Shown piece by piece: positions 50,678-58,019 of a stretch of 64,000 nucleotides of DNA. Under the pieces are notes generated by a model. The model had not been told where the DNA came from, ran no database searches, and saw only the letters and a program-made list of their open reading frames with translations. The number at the start of each line of letters is the position of its first letter. Positions within the stretch are counted from its first letter, which is position 1. A program made the position numbers and the translations under genes. Source of the DNA: Limimaricola sp964022235 (GTDB taxonomy: Bacteria; Pseudomonadota; Alphaproteobacteria; Rhodobacterales; Rhodobacteraceae); assembly GCF_964022235.1 (NCBI RefSeq), contig NZ_CAXHZL010000002.1, positions 310,001 through 374,000 of the forward strand, given 5' to 3'.

Positions 50678-51469
50678 ATGGAATCGGCACTGGACTACTG
50701 GAGCGCGCGGGCGCTGCTCGACTGGCAGATCGAGATGGGCGCGGACGAGGCGATGCTCGACGCGCCGCTCGATCGCTATACTCTCACCGACACGCGCCCT
50801 GCCGTGGCTGCGACCAAGGGGTCGGCGGCCAGGCATGCCCCGATTCCCCTCGAAGAGCCCGATCCGGTGGCGCTCGCCCGCGCCGCCGCCGAGGCCGCAC
50901 CCGATCTCGATGCGCTCGCCGCCGCAATGGAAGCGTTCGAACCCTGCGACCTCAGGCGCGGCGCGCGCAGCTTCGTGTTCGCGAGCGGTCGCGCGCACGC
51001 CCGCGTCATGCTGCTGCTCGATCCGCCGCACCGCGAGGAGGACCGCGCGGGCGTCCCCGTGGCCGGACCCGCCGCCCTGCTGCTGGAGCGAATGCTCGCC
51101 GCCATCGGCCTGTCGACCGAGGCACCCGATACCGAACGCGCGGTCTACATGGCCCCGGTCCTGCCGTGGCGCAGCCCCGGCGACCGCGCCCCCGACCCCA
51201 AGGATCTGGCAATGATGCGGCCCTTTCTCGATCGTCACATCGAGCTGGCCGACCCGGAGATCCTTGTGGTCATGGGCTCGGTCGCCTGTTCCGCGCTGAT
51301 GAAGGGCGGCGGGCTGCACCGGCTGCGTGGCCGCTGGGACGAGGTGGCGGGCCGTCCCGCCCTGCCGATCTTCTCGCCCGCCCACCTCATGGCCAACCCC
51401 GCCGCCAAGCGCGAGGCATGGGCCGACCTGCTGGCGCTCAAGGCGCGTCTCGACGGAGCCTCCGCATGA
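50678..51469 (+). CDS. uracil-DNA glycosylase, family-4-like with degenerate metal site
   Basis: 263 residues. The UDG superfamily fold is seen in ALDYWSARALLDWQIEMGAD (typical N-terminus of the alphaproteobacterial form), LLLDPPHREEDRAGVPVAG, MAPVLPWRSPGDRAPDPKDL and FSPAHLMANPAAKREAW. In classical family-4 enzymes the cluster cysteines lie in CxLCxxR and nearby positions; here only one such cysteine remains (FEPCDLRRGAR), and GEAPG is replaced by DPPH. So the iron-sulphur cluster is probably missing and activity is open. Stop overlaps the LysE gene start. Confidence 0.8.
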   Translation: MESALDYWSARALLDWQIEMGADEAMLDAPLDRYTLTDTRPAVAATKGSAARHAPIPLEEPDPVALARAAAEAAPDLDALAAAMEAFEPCDLRRGARSFVFASGRAHARVMLLLDPPHREEDRAGVPVAGPAALLLERMLAAIGLSTEAPDTERAVYMAPVLPWRSPGDRAPDPKDLAMMRPFLDRHIELADPEILVVMGSVACSALMKGGGLHRLRGRWDEVAGRPALPIFSPAHLMANPAAKREAWADLLALKARLDGASA

Positions 51470-52083
51470 TCGATCCCCTCGTGTTGCTGGCCTTCCTGCC
51501 CGCCGCCCTCGCGCTCAACCTCACGCCCGGCGCCGACATGATGTTCTGTCTCGGACAGGGTCTGCGCGGGGGGCCGCGCGCGGCCCTTGCCGCCGATGCG
51601 GGAATTGCGTTGGCGATCTTCGGTCATGTGACGCTGGCGGGGCTGGGCCTCGGAGCCGCCGTGGCCGCCATGCCGTGGCTCTTCGACGCGATCCGCTGGA
51701 TCGGCGTCGCCTATCTCATGTGGCTCGCCATCGCCGCGCTGCGCGGCGACGGCGCAGCTGGGGAGATTCCGGCGGTGCGCCCCTCGCGCGCCTTCCGGCA
51801 GGGCCTCGTCGTCAATCTCACCAACCCCAAGGTGATCCTTTTCGTACTGGCCTTCCTGCCGCAGTTCACCGATCCCGCGCGCCCCGTGCTGCCGCAGTTC
51901 CTTGCCCTCGGCGTGGTGCTGAGTGTCGGCGGGTTGGTCGTCAACGGCGCGGTTGGCGTCTTCGCGGGCGGCGTCGGCCGCCGTCTCGCCGGCTCGGCGG
52001 CGTTCAACCGCTGGCTGGGCCGCGTCTCGGCTACGATCTTCGCAGGCCTCGCCCTGCGGCTCGCCCTTTTGCACAAGGCCTGA
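51466..52083 (+). CDS. LysE/RhtB family amino-acid exporter
   Basis: 205 residues, six membrane helices. LNLTPGADMMFCLGQGLRGG is the typical first segment of the LysE/RhtB exporters, with VVNLTNPKVILFVLAFLPQF the second marker. It exports amino acids or related compounds across the inner membrane; substrate unknown. Start ATG overlaps the glycosylase stop by four bases (ATGA), so they form an operon with moaB, two bases downstream. Confidence 0.88.
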   Translation: MIDPLVLLAFLPAALALNLTPGADMMFCLGQGLRGGPRAALAADAGIALAIFGHVTLAGLGLGAAVAAMPWLFDAIRWIGVAYLMWLAIAALRGDGAAGEIPAVRPSRAFRQGLVVNLTNPKVILFVLAFLPQFTDPARPVLPQFLALGVVLSVGGLVVNGAVGVFAGGVGRRLAGSAAFNRWLGRVSATIFAGLALRLALLHKA

Positions 52084-52085
52084 CC

Positions 52086-52613
52086 ATGGACCGTGAGTTT
52101 CTCCCCGTGCGCATCGCCGTCCTCACCGTGAGCGACACCCGCGACGCCTCCGACGATCGCTCTGGCGATACGCTGGTCGAGCGGCTGACCACGGCGGGGC
52201 ACATTCTCGCGGCGCGCGACATCCTGCGCGACGACCGCGCCGCCATTGCAGCCAAGCTCCGCGGCTGGTGCGCAGACCCGCAGATCGACGTCGTGATCTC
52301 CACGGGGGGCACCGGCCTCACGGGGCGCGACGTGACGGTGGAGGCGCATCGCGACGTCTACGAAAAGGAGATCGACGCCTTCGGCACGGTCTTCACCATC
52401 GTGTCGATGAACAAGATCGGCACCTCGGCCGTGCAAAGCCGCGCCACGGGCGGCGTGGCGATGGGCACCTATCTATTTGCCCTGCCCGGCTCGCCCGGCG
52501 CCTGCCGCGACGCCTGGGACGAGATCCTCGCGCGGCAGCTCGACTACCGCCACAAGCCCTGCAACTTCGTCGAGATCCTGCCGCGGCTCGACGAGCATCT
52601 GCGGCGCAAGTGA
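52086..52613 (+). CDS. moaB: molybdenum cofactor biosynthesis protein MoaB
   Basis: 175 residues: RIAVLTVSDTRDASDDRSGD, VVISTGGTGLTGRDVTVEAH, MGTYLFALPGSPGACRDAWD are the MoaB/MogA pattern (GGTG loop, PGSP). It adenylylates molybdopterin in cofactor assembly. Third gene in the UDG-lysE-moaB run. ATG two bases after the lysE stop, presumably coupled. Confidence 0.92.
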   Translation: MDREFLPVRIAVLTVSDTRDASDDRSGDTLVERLTTAGHILAARDILRDDRAAIAAKLRGWCADPQIDVVISTGGTGLTGRDVTVEAHRDVYEKEIDAFGTVFTIVSMNKIGTSAVQSRATGGVAMGTYLFALPGSPGACRDAWDEILARQLDYRHKPCNFVEILPRLDEHLRRK

Positions 52614-52626
52614 TCCGGGCCCAGAC

Positions 52627-53433
52627 CTAGGCGGGCGCGCAGCCCTTGAACTCCACCGCCTCGCCGCCGCCGATCATCGTGAGAGTGAGCGCGGAGCGGT
52701 CGAGCGCCACCGGGGCGCGGGCGACGTGCGAGATGCGCGTGCTGGCGACGATGCTGCCGCCCTCGCGGCGCATCTCGACCGGGGCGGCCCAGAGCGCCGG
52801 GTCGCCGGTCTCGATCACCACGGCCCTGGCGCTCGCAGTGGCGGGCAGCGTCGCGGTGAGCGACAGCCCGTCGGCACTGGGCGAGACGGCGCAGCGCGCC
52901 GGGCCGAGACCCGCCTCGGCGGGCGTCTGGGCTCGGTCGGCCAGAGCCAGCGACAGCGTCGGATCGCGGCGCGCGCCGGTCGGCAGGTCGACCGCGAAAT
53001 CAAGCATTACCGGAACGCAGACATCCTGGCACACACCGATCTCGAGCTGGCCCGCGATCCGCATCGGCGCGCCCGTCCGCGCAGGCGCGATCTCGACCGG
53101 CAACACCACCTGATCGGAATAGCCGTAGGTCTCGAACCCGCCGATGTGAAAGATCTCCGGCACCGGCCAGTGGAACGCCGCCGCGTCCACGTTTTCGGAG
53201 CCGCTCCAGCTCACCTGCGGCGGGATGCCCGCCTCGCCCGGCGCGCGCCAGTAGGTCTTCCATCCCGGCGCGAGGGTGATCCGGAACCCGGCCATCTGCG
53301 TGCCATCCTCCGCGCGCCAGCCCGGCAACATGTCGAGCCGTACGATATTATCGACCGGACCGGCGGGGGCCGCGACGGGCAGGGCCAGGGCGATCAAGAC
53401 GGCGAGCGGGGCAAGGGGGATGCGACAGGTCAT
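52627..53433 (-). CDS. DsbD N-terminal domain protein (periplasmic)
   Basis: 268 residues, a signal peptide (LAPLAVLIALALPVAAPAG) and only the immunoglobulin-like DsbD alpha domain: FRITLAPGWKTYWRAPGEAG, HIGGFETYGYSDQVVLPVEI, and GVCQDVCVPVML with the redox pair in the form CxxxC. The membrane domain and C-terminal thioredoxin of DsbD are not present here. It may accept electrons from a separate membrane partner and pass them to periplasmic thiols, or act in copper or cytochrome c maturation. Confidence 0.82.
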   Translation of the reverse strand: MTCRIPLAPLAVLIALALPVAAPAGPVDNIVRLDMLPGWRAEDGTQMAGFRITLAPGWKTYWRAPGEAGIPPQVSWSGSENVDAAAFHWPVPEIFHIGGFETYGYSDQVVLPVEIAPARTGAPMRIAGQLEIGVCQDVCVPVMLDFAVDLPTGARRDPTLSLALADRAQTPAEAGLGPARCAVSPSADGLSLTATLPATASARAVVIETGDPALWAAPVEMRREGGSIVASTRISHVARAPVALDRSALTLTMIGGGEAVEFKGCAPA

Positions 53434-53538
53434 GCACGCAGTGATGGCCCCCCTGTGGGGCGAAGGAAAGTCACGTCGCTGCGAGAGCTATGTGTACACC
53501 CCCTTGATCGTGTGGCCCGCGCACCACATTCTGTGGGG

Positions 53539-54108
53539 ATGGAAGCCCTGAACCCCGACCTGAGCGGCAAGCTCCTCATCGCGATGCCCGGCATGGCCGA
53601 TCCGCGTTTCGACCACGCCGTGATCTTCATTTGCGCCCACTCCGACGAAGGCGCGATGGGGCTCATCGTCAACAAGCCTGCGACTGAGGTCCGGTTCTCG
53701 GATCTGCTGGAGCAGCTGGAGATCGCCTCCGACCCCGGCGTGCGCGACATCCGCGTGCACATCGGCGGCCCGGTCGAGGAAAGCCGGGGCTTCGTGCTGC
53801 ACACCACCGATTACACCTCCGATCAGGGCACGCTGCAGGTCGACGAGGGCACCGCGATGACCGCGACGCTCGACGTGCTGGAGGACATCGCGCATGGGCG
53901 CGGGCCCAAATCCTCGCTGCTGGCGCTTGGTTACGCAGGATGGGGTCCGGGTCAGCTCGAGAATGAGCTGGCGCAGAACGGCTGGCTCATCGGCGAAGCG
54001 CAGCACGCGGTGGTCTTCGGCCGCGCCAACGAGCACAAGTGGTCCGCCGCCCTCAAGGGGCTTGGCATCGATCCGCTGAGCCTGTCGCCCACCTCGGGCA
54101 CCGCCTGA
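53539..54108 (+). CDS. YqgE/AlgH family protein
   Basis: 189 residues from ATG at 53539; upstream open frame is a shadow. LSGKLLIAMPGMADPRFDHA, FICAHSDEGAMGLIVNKPA, HIGGPVEESRGFVLHT, LGYAGWGPGQLENELAQNGW are invariant YqgE patterns. Function unknown; in some bacteria it neighbours yqgF and ruvX, not here. Convergent with the TlpA-like gene and followed by the repeat element at 54145. Confidence 0.9.
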   Translation: MEALNPDLSGKLLIAMPGMADPRFDHAVIFICAHSDEGAMGLIVNKPATEVRFSDLLEQLEIASDPGVRDIRVHIGGPVEESRGFVLHTTDYTSDQGTLQVDEGTAMTATLDVLEDIAHGRGPKSSLLALGYAGWGPGQLENELAQNGWLIGEAQHAVVFGRANEHKWSAALKGLGIDPLSLSPTSGTA

Positions 54109-54144
54109 GGGTCGGAAGCCGCGTTTTTCCCTGCACGGTCGACA

Positions 54145-54203
54145 TGAGTATTTTCAGAGCAAAGTCGCCACAGCCTCGGGCCACTTTACTCCTGAAATAC
54201 TCA
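54145..54203. repeat. 3'-end repeat element, copy 3 (stem-loop)
   Basis: TGAGTATTT starts the left arm (54145-54165) and its reverse complement ends the right arm (54183-54203), giving about 17 of 21 paired positions around a 17-base loop; the arms include AGAGCAAAGT and ACTTTACTCC. It lies between the 3' ends of yqgE and the TlpA-like gene. Same motif as at 17706 and 46448. Confidence 0.55.
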
Positions 54204-54214
54204 AATCCGACGTA

Positions 54215-54772
54215 TTAGCCGTCCTGCCCTTCGGCCATCAGCGCCTCGACGATGGCGCGCGCGCTGTCCGAGGACCAATCGGCCTCGCCCTGCAGCCGCC
54301 CGATCTCGCGGCCCTCCGCGTCTAGGATCAAGGTCACCGGCAGGCCGAGCACGCCCATGTCGCGCGCCAGCGCCTGTCGCGGATCCTTGTGGCGTGGCAG
54401 GCTCTCGGCGCCGATCTCGGTCAGGAACCGCTCCATGCTGGCGGGATCGTTGCGACCCGTGGCGATGGTGACGACCTCGAAGTCGTCGCCGCCATAGGCG
54501 TCCTGCAGCGCCGCGAGCTGCGGCATCTCGACCCGGCAGGGCGCGCACCACGTGGCCCAGAAGTTCACCAGCACCGGCTTGCCCTCATAAGCGGCCAGCG
54601 TCATCTCGCCGCCGTCTTCGCTCTCGAAGGCGACGTCCGATCCGCGCTGCGGCTCGGCATGGACCGCGAGCTTGCGCATGTCGCCCTCGCGCAGGGCTTC
54701 GATGTCGGCGGGGGCGGCGTTTGCAAGGCTCGTTGCCGCCATGTAAAGACCGATGAGTACGACGCTGCGCAT
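54215..54772 (-). CDS. TlpA-like periplasmic thioredoxin
   Basis: 185 residues from ATG at 54772 with AAGGAAG ahead. Signal-like helix (VVLIGLYMAATSLANAAP), then the redoxin domain: VLVNFWATWCAPCRVEMPQL with the active CxxC, VVTIATGRNDPASMERFLTE, VLGLPVTLILDAEGREIGRL with the cis-proline. Such proteins reduce periplasmic disulphides, for example in cytochrome c or copper maturation. Divergent from argH with only 24 bases between starts. Confidence 0.88.
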   Translation of the reverse strand: MRSVVLIGLYMAATSLANAAPADIEALREGDMRKLAVHAEPQRGSDVAFESEDGGEMTLAAYEGKPVLVNFWATWCAPCRVEMPQLAALQDAYGGDDFEVVTIATGRNDPASMERFLTEIGAESLPRHKDPRQALARDMGVLGLPVTLILDAEGREIGRLQGEADWSSDSARAIVEALMAEGQDG

Positions 54773-54796
54773 GTGACTTCCTTCAAGGACGATAGA

Positions 54797-56185
54797 ATGA
54801 CCGAGAGCTCCAACGCGATGTGGGGCGGCCGTTTCGCCGCCGGGCCGGATGCGATCATGGAGGCGATCAACGCCTCGATCGGCTACGACCGGCGTCTTGC
54901 GCCGCAGGACATCGAAGGTTCCCGGGCCCATGCCGCGATGCTTGCGGCGCAGGGCATCATCGAGCCTAAGGACGCGGAAACGATCAGGGAAGGCCTTCTC
55001 ACGGTCTTGTCAGAGATCGAAGCCGGTACGTTCGAATTCTCGACCGCGCTCGAAGACATCCACATGAACGTCGAAGCGCGGCTCAAACAGCTGATCGGCG
55101 AGCCTGCGGGCCGCCTGCACACGGCGCGCTCGCGCAACGATCAGGTGGCGACGGACCTGCGACTCTGGGTGCGCGATCAGTGCGACGCGGCCCAGGACGC
55201 GCTCACCGCGCTGATCGAGGCGCTCTTGGGTCAGGCCGAGGCGGGCGCCGACTGGGTCATGCCGGGCTTCACCCATCTGCAGACCGCGCAGCCCGTCACC
55301 TGGGGTCATCACATGATGGCCTATGTCGAAATGTTCGGCCGCGACCGCACCCGCCTTGCCAATGCCCGGGCGCTGATGAACGAAAGCCCACTGGGCGCGG
55401 CGGCTCTCGCCGGCACCTCCTTTCCGATCGACCGCGAAGCAACGGCATCGGCGCTCGGCTTCGACCGCCCGATGGCCAACAGCCTCGACGCCGTGTCGGA
55501 CCGCGACTTCGCGCTCGAATTTCTGTCGTCGGCGACGATTTGCGCGATGCACCTGTCACGGTTGTCGGAAGAGCTGGTGATCTGGTCCTCGGCGCAGTTC
55601 CGCTTCGTCGCCATGTCGGACCGCTGGTCCACCGGCTCCTCGATCATGCCGCAAAAGCGCAACCCCGACGCCGCCGAGCTGATCCGCGCCAAGATCGGCC
55701 GGATCTTGGGCGCCAATGTCGCGCTGATGACGGTGATGAAGGGGCTGCCGCTCGCCTATGGCAAGGACATGCAGGAGGACAAGGAGCAGGTCTTCGACGC
55801 CGCCGACAACCTGATGTTGAGCCTCGCCGCGATGACCGGGATGATTGCTGACATGACCGCCCAGCCGGACAACCTGCGTGCCGCCGCGGCCTCGGGCTTT
55901 TCCACCGCGACCGATCTCGCCGATTGGCTGGTGCGCGCGCTGGGCCTGCCGTTCCGCGACGCGCATCACGTCACCGGATCGCTGGTGGCCCGCGCCGAAG
56001 AGAAGGGCTGCGACCTGCCCGACCTCACGCTCGAGGACATGAAGGCCGTGCACGAGGGCATTACTGAGGAGGTGTTCGGCGTGCTGACGGTCGAGGCCTC
56101 GGTCGCCTCGCGCACTGCCTACGGCGGCACCGCGCCCGCCAACGTCCGCGCCCAGATCGCGCGCTGGCGGGACGCGCTGAAGTGA
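54797..56185 (+). CDS. argH: argininosuccinate lyase
   Basis: 462 residues from ATG at 54797 with AAGGAC ahead. The fumarase-superfamily motifs are SNAMWGGRFAAGPD, TARSRNDQVATDLRLWVRD, GFTHLQTAQPVTWGHHMMAY and the signature GSSIMPQKRNPDAAELIR. It releases fumarate from argininosuccinate, the last step of arginine synthesis. A stop overlaps the start of the small lipoprotein gene. The divergent TlpA-like gene is 24 bases away, so argH's promoter lies in its coding sequence. Confidence 0.95.
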   Translation: MTESSNAMWGGRFAAGPDAIMEAINASIGYDRRLAPQDIEGSRAHAAMLAAQGIIEPKDAETIREGLLTVLSEIEAGTFEFSTALEDIHMNVEARLKQLIGEPAGRLHTARSRNDQVATDLRLWVRDQCDAAQDALTALIEALLGQAEAGADWVMPGFTHLQTAQPVTWGHHMMAYVEMFGRDRTRLANARALMNESPLGAAALAGTSFPIDREATASALGFDRPMANSLDAVSDRDFALEFLSSATICAMHLSRLSEELVIWSSAQFRFVAMSDRWSTGSSIMPQKRNPDAAELIRAKIGRILGANVALMTVMKGLPLAYGKDMQEDKEQVFDAADNLMLSLAAMTGMIADMTAQPDNLRAAAASGFSTATDLADWLVRALGLPFRDAHHVTGSLVARAEEKGCDLPDLTLEDMKAVHEGITEEVFGVLTVEASVASRTAYGGTAPANVRAQIARWRDALK

Positions 56186-56310
56186 GGCTGGCGCTACTGG
56201 CGCTGGCGCTGCTGGCGGGCTGCGGCGCAGGCGGCGCGCCCGAGGCCCCGGGCGCCGTGCTCGAATACGGAGAAACCATCACCGGCCGCCGCCTCGGGGT
56301 CGCACCGTGA
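56182..56310 (+). CDS. small lipoprotein, LptM/LppL-like
   Basis: 42 residues, too short for the usual ORF cut-off. The GTG at 56182 overlaps the argH stop in GTGA. It encodes a lipoprotein signal ending LLAGC, so Cys13 is the lipidation site, followed by CGAGGAPEAPG and a short tail. The pattern CG-x2-G-x4-P resembles the CGxKGPLxxP start of LptM (YifL), a helper of the LPS translocon LptD, whose gene also sits near lysA in other proteobacteria. The match is short, so the role is an inference. Confidence 0.65.
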   Translation: MRLALLALALLAGCGAGGAPEAPGAVLEYGETITGRRLGVAP

Positions 56311-56612
56311 GATGGCTCTGGCTGGCGCTGGCGGTCTGGGGGGCGCTGCACCCGCTGCGCTGGTTCATCGTCTGGGTCGCGCAGAACGGCTATTCGATGT
56401 CGGGCCTCTTTGCCGCCTGGCACGCCAACCCGGCCACCACGGGGCTGTTGTGGGACGTCACCATCGCCGCCGTGGCGCTCATCTTGTGGATTCTCTCCGA
56501 GGTGCGGGTGCGCCGCAATTGGGAGGCGCTGCTGGCGATCCCGGCGACGCTGCTGATCGGCGTGGGCTGCGGTTTGCCGCTTTACCTGTTCCTGCGCACC
56601 CGGCCGCTCTGA
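56307..56612 (+). CDS. DUF2834 membrane protein
   Basis: 101 residues starting at GTG 56307, which overlaps the lipoprotein stop (GTGA). Three membrane helices: LWLALAVWGALHPLRWFIVW, LWDVTIAAVALILWILSEV and LLAIPATLLIGVGCGLPLYL, the layout of DUF2834. Unknown function. It lies in the argH-lipoprotein-DUF2834-lysA run, all closely packed and probably co-transcribed. Confidence 0.8.
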   Translation: MRWLWLALAVWGALHPLRWFIVWVAQNGYSMSGLFAAWHANPATTGLLWDVTIAAVALILWILSEVRVRRNWEALLAIPATLLIGVGCGLPLYLFLRTRPL

Positions 56613-56704
56613 CGCCGGTCGCAAGACGGGTAGGGCATCGCGGGGCTTGGGATCGCGGCACGATCTGCTAAGACGCGGCGGACCCATGCCAGCGGAGCGA
56701 GACC

Positions 56705-57970
56705 TTGGACCATTTCCTTTATCGTAACGGCCAGCTCGTGGCCGAGGACGTCGCCATCTCCGAGATCGCAGCCGCAGTCGGCACCCCGGTCTATGTCTAT
56801 TCCTCCGCCACCCTGCTGCGGCACCTCAAACTGTTCGAGGACGCGCTCGACGGGCTGCCGCATCTCGTCTGCTTCGCGGTCAAGTCGCTGGGCAACGTCG
56901 CCGTGCTCAAGCTTTTGGGCGAGGCCGGAGCGGGCATGGACATCGTCTCGGGCGGTGAATACGCCCGCGCCCGCGCCGCGGGCGTTCCGGGCGATCGCAT
57001 CGTGTTCTCCGGGGTCGGCAAGACCCGCGAAGAGATGCGCATGACGCTCGAAGGTGGCATCCGCCAGTTCAACGTCGAGAGCGAGCCTGAGCTTCTGGCG
57101 CTCTCGGATGTGGCCAGCGCGCTAGGCCGGACCGCGCCTATCACCATCCGCGTCAATCCGGACGTGGACGCCAAGACCCACGCCAAGATCGCCACCGGCA
57201 AATCCGAGAACAAGTTCGGCATCCCGATCGCACGTGCCCGCGAGGTCTATGCCATGGCCGCGAAACTGCCGGGCATCGAGGTGATCGGCATCGACGTGCA
57301 CATCGGCAGCCAGCTCACCGAGCTGGCGCCCTTCGAGGCGGCCTTCACCAAGGTGGCCGAGCTCACGGAGGTGCTGCGCGCCGACGGGCACGACATCCGC
57401 CGCCTCGATCTCGGCGGCGGTCTGGGCATCCCCTACGAGCGCGTCAACGAGGCCCCGCCCCTGCCCTTCGACTACGGCGCGCTGATCCGGCGCACCGTCG
57501 GGCATCTGGGCTGCGAGATCGAGATCGAGCCGGGACGATTGGTGGCGGGCAACGCTGGCCTTCTGGTGAGCCGCGTCACCTATGCCAAGTCCGGCGAGGG
57601 CCGCGATTTCCTGATTCTCGATGCGGCGATGAACGACCTCATCCGTCCCGCGATGTACGAGGCGCACCACGACATCGTCCCCGTGATCGAACCCGAGGCC
57701 GGGGTCGAGACCAGGCCGTGGGACATCGTGGGCCCGGTCTGCGAGACCGGCGACACCTTTGCGCGGGGCCGCGAACTGCCCCCCGTGGGCGAGGGCGATC
57801 TCGTGGCCTTCCGCTCCGCCGGGGCTTACGGCTCGGCCATGGCCAGCGAATACAACGCCCGGCCCCTGGTGCCCGAGGTGCTGGTGAAGGGCGATCAATT
57901 CGCGGTTATTCGCCGTCGCCCGAGCTATGAGGAAATGATCGCGCGCGATAGCATTCCCGAATGGCTATGA
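56705..57970 (+). CDS. lysA: diaminopimelate decarboxylase
   Basis: 421 residues, read from a TTG at 56705 (MDHFLYRNGQLVAEDVAISE) with GGAG nine bases before. PLP lysine in HLVCFAVKSLGNVAVLK, glycine-rich DLGGGLGIPYE, IEPGRLVAGNAGLL and the catalytic cysteine in VGPVCETGDTFARGR. It forms L-lysine from meso-diaminopimelate. The 92 bases before it are the only gap in the argH-lysA run. TIGR02302 follows. Confidence 0.95.
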   Translation: MDHFLYRNGQLVAEDVAISEIAAAVGTPVYVYSSATLLRHLKLFEDALDGLPHLVCFAVKSLGNVAVLKLLGEAGAGMDIVSGGEYARARAAGVPGDRIVFSGVGKTREEMRMTLEGGIRQFNVESEPELLALSDVASALGRTAPITIRVNPDVDAKTHAKIATGKSENKFGIPIARAREVYAMAAKLPGIEVIGIDVHIGSQLTELAPFEAAFTKVAELTEVLRADGHDIRRLDLGGGLGIPYERVNEAPPLPFDYGALIRRTVGHLGCEIEIEPGRLVAGNAGLLVSRVTYAKSGEGRDFLILDAAMNDLIRPAMYEAHHDIVPVIEPEAGVETRPWDIVGPVCETGDTFARGRELPPVGEGDLVAFRSAGAYGSAMASEYNARPLVPEVLVKGDQFAVIRRRPSYEEMIARDSIPEWL

Positions 57971-58019
57971 TGGAGACGGCCCAACCGCGTCCCGACGCGC
58001 CGCACGGAGCACCGGCACC

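Noticed and set aside
52477..54108. Apparent 543-residue fusion ending in YqgE
   Set aside because: Only the last 189 residues are YqgE; the upstream part is antisense to the DsbD-domain gene and reflects an accidental open frame, not a fusion protein.
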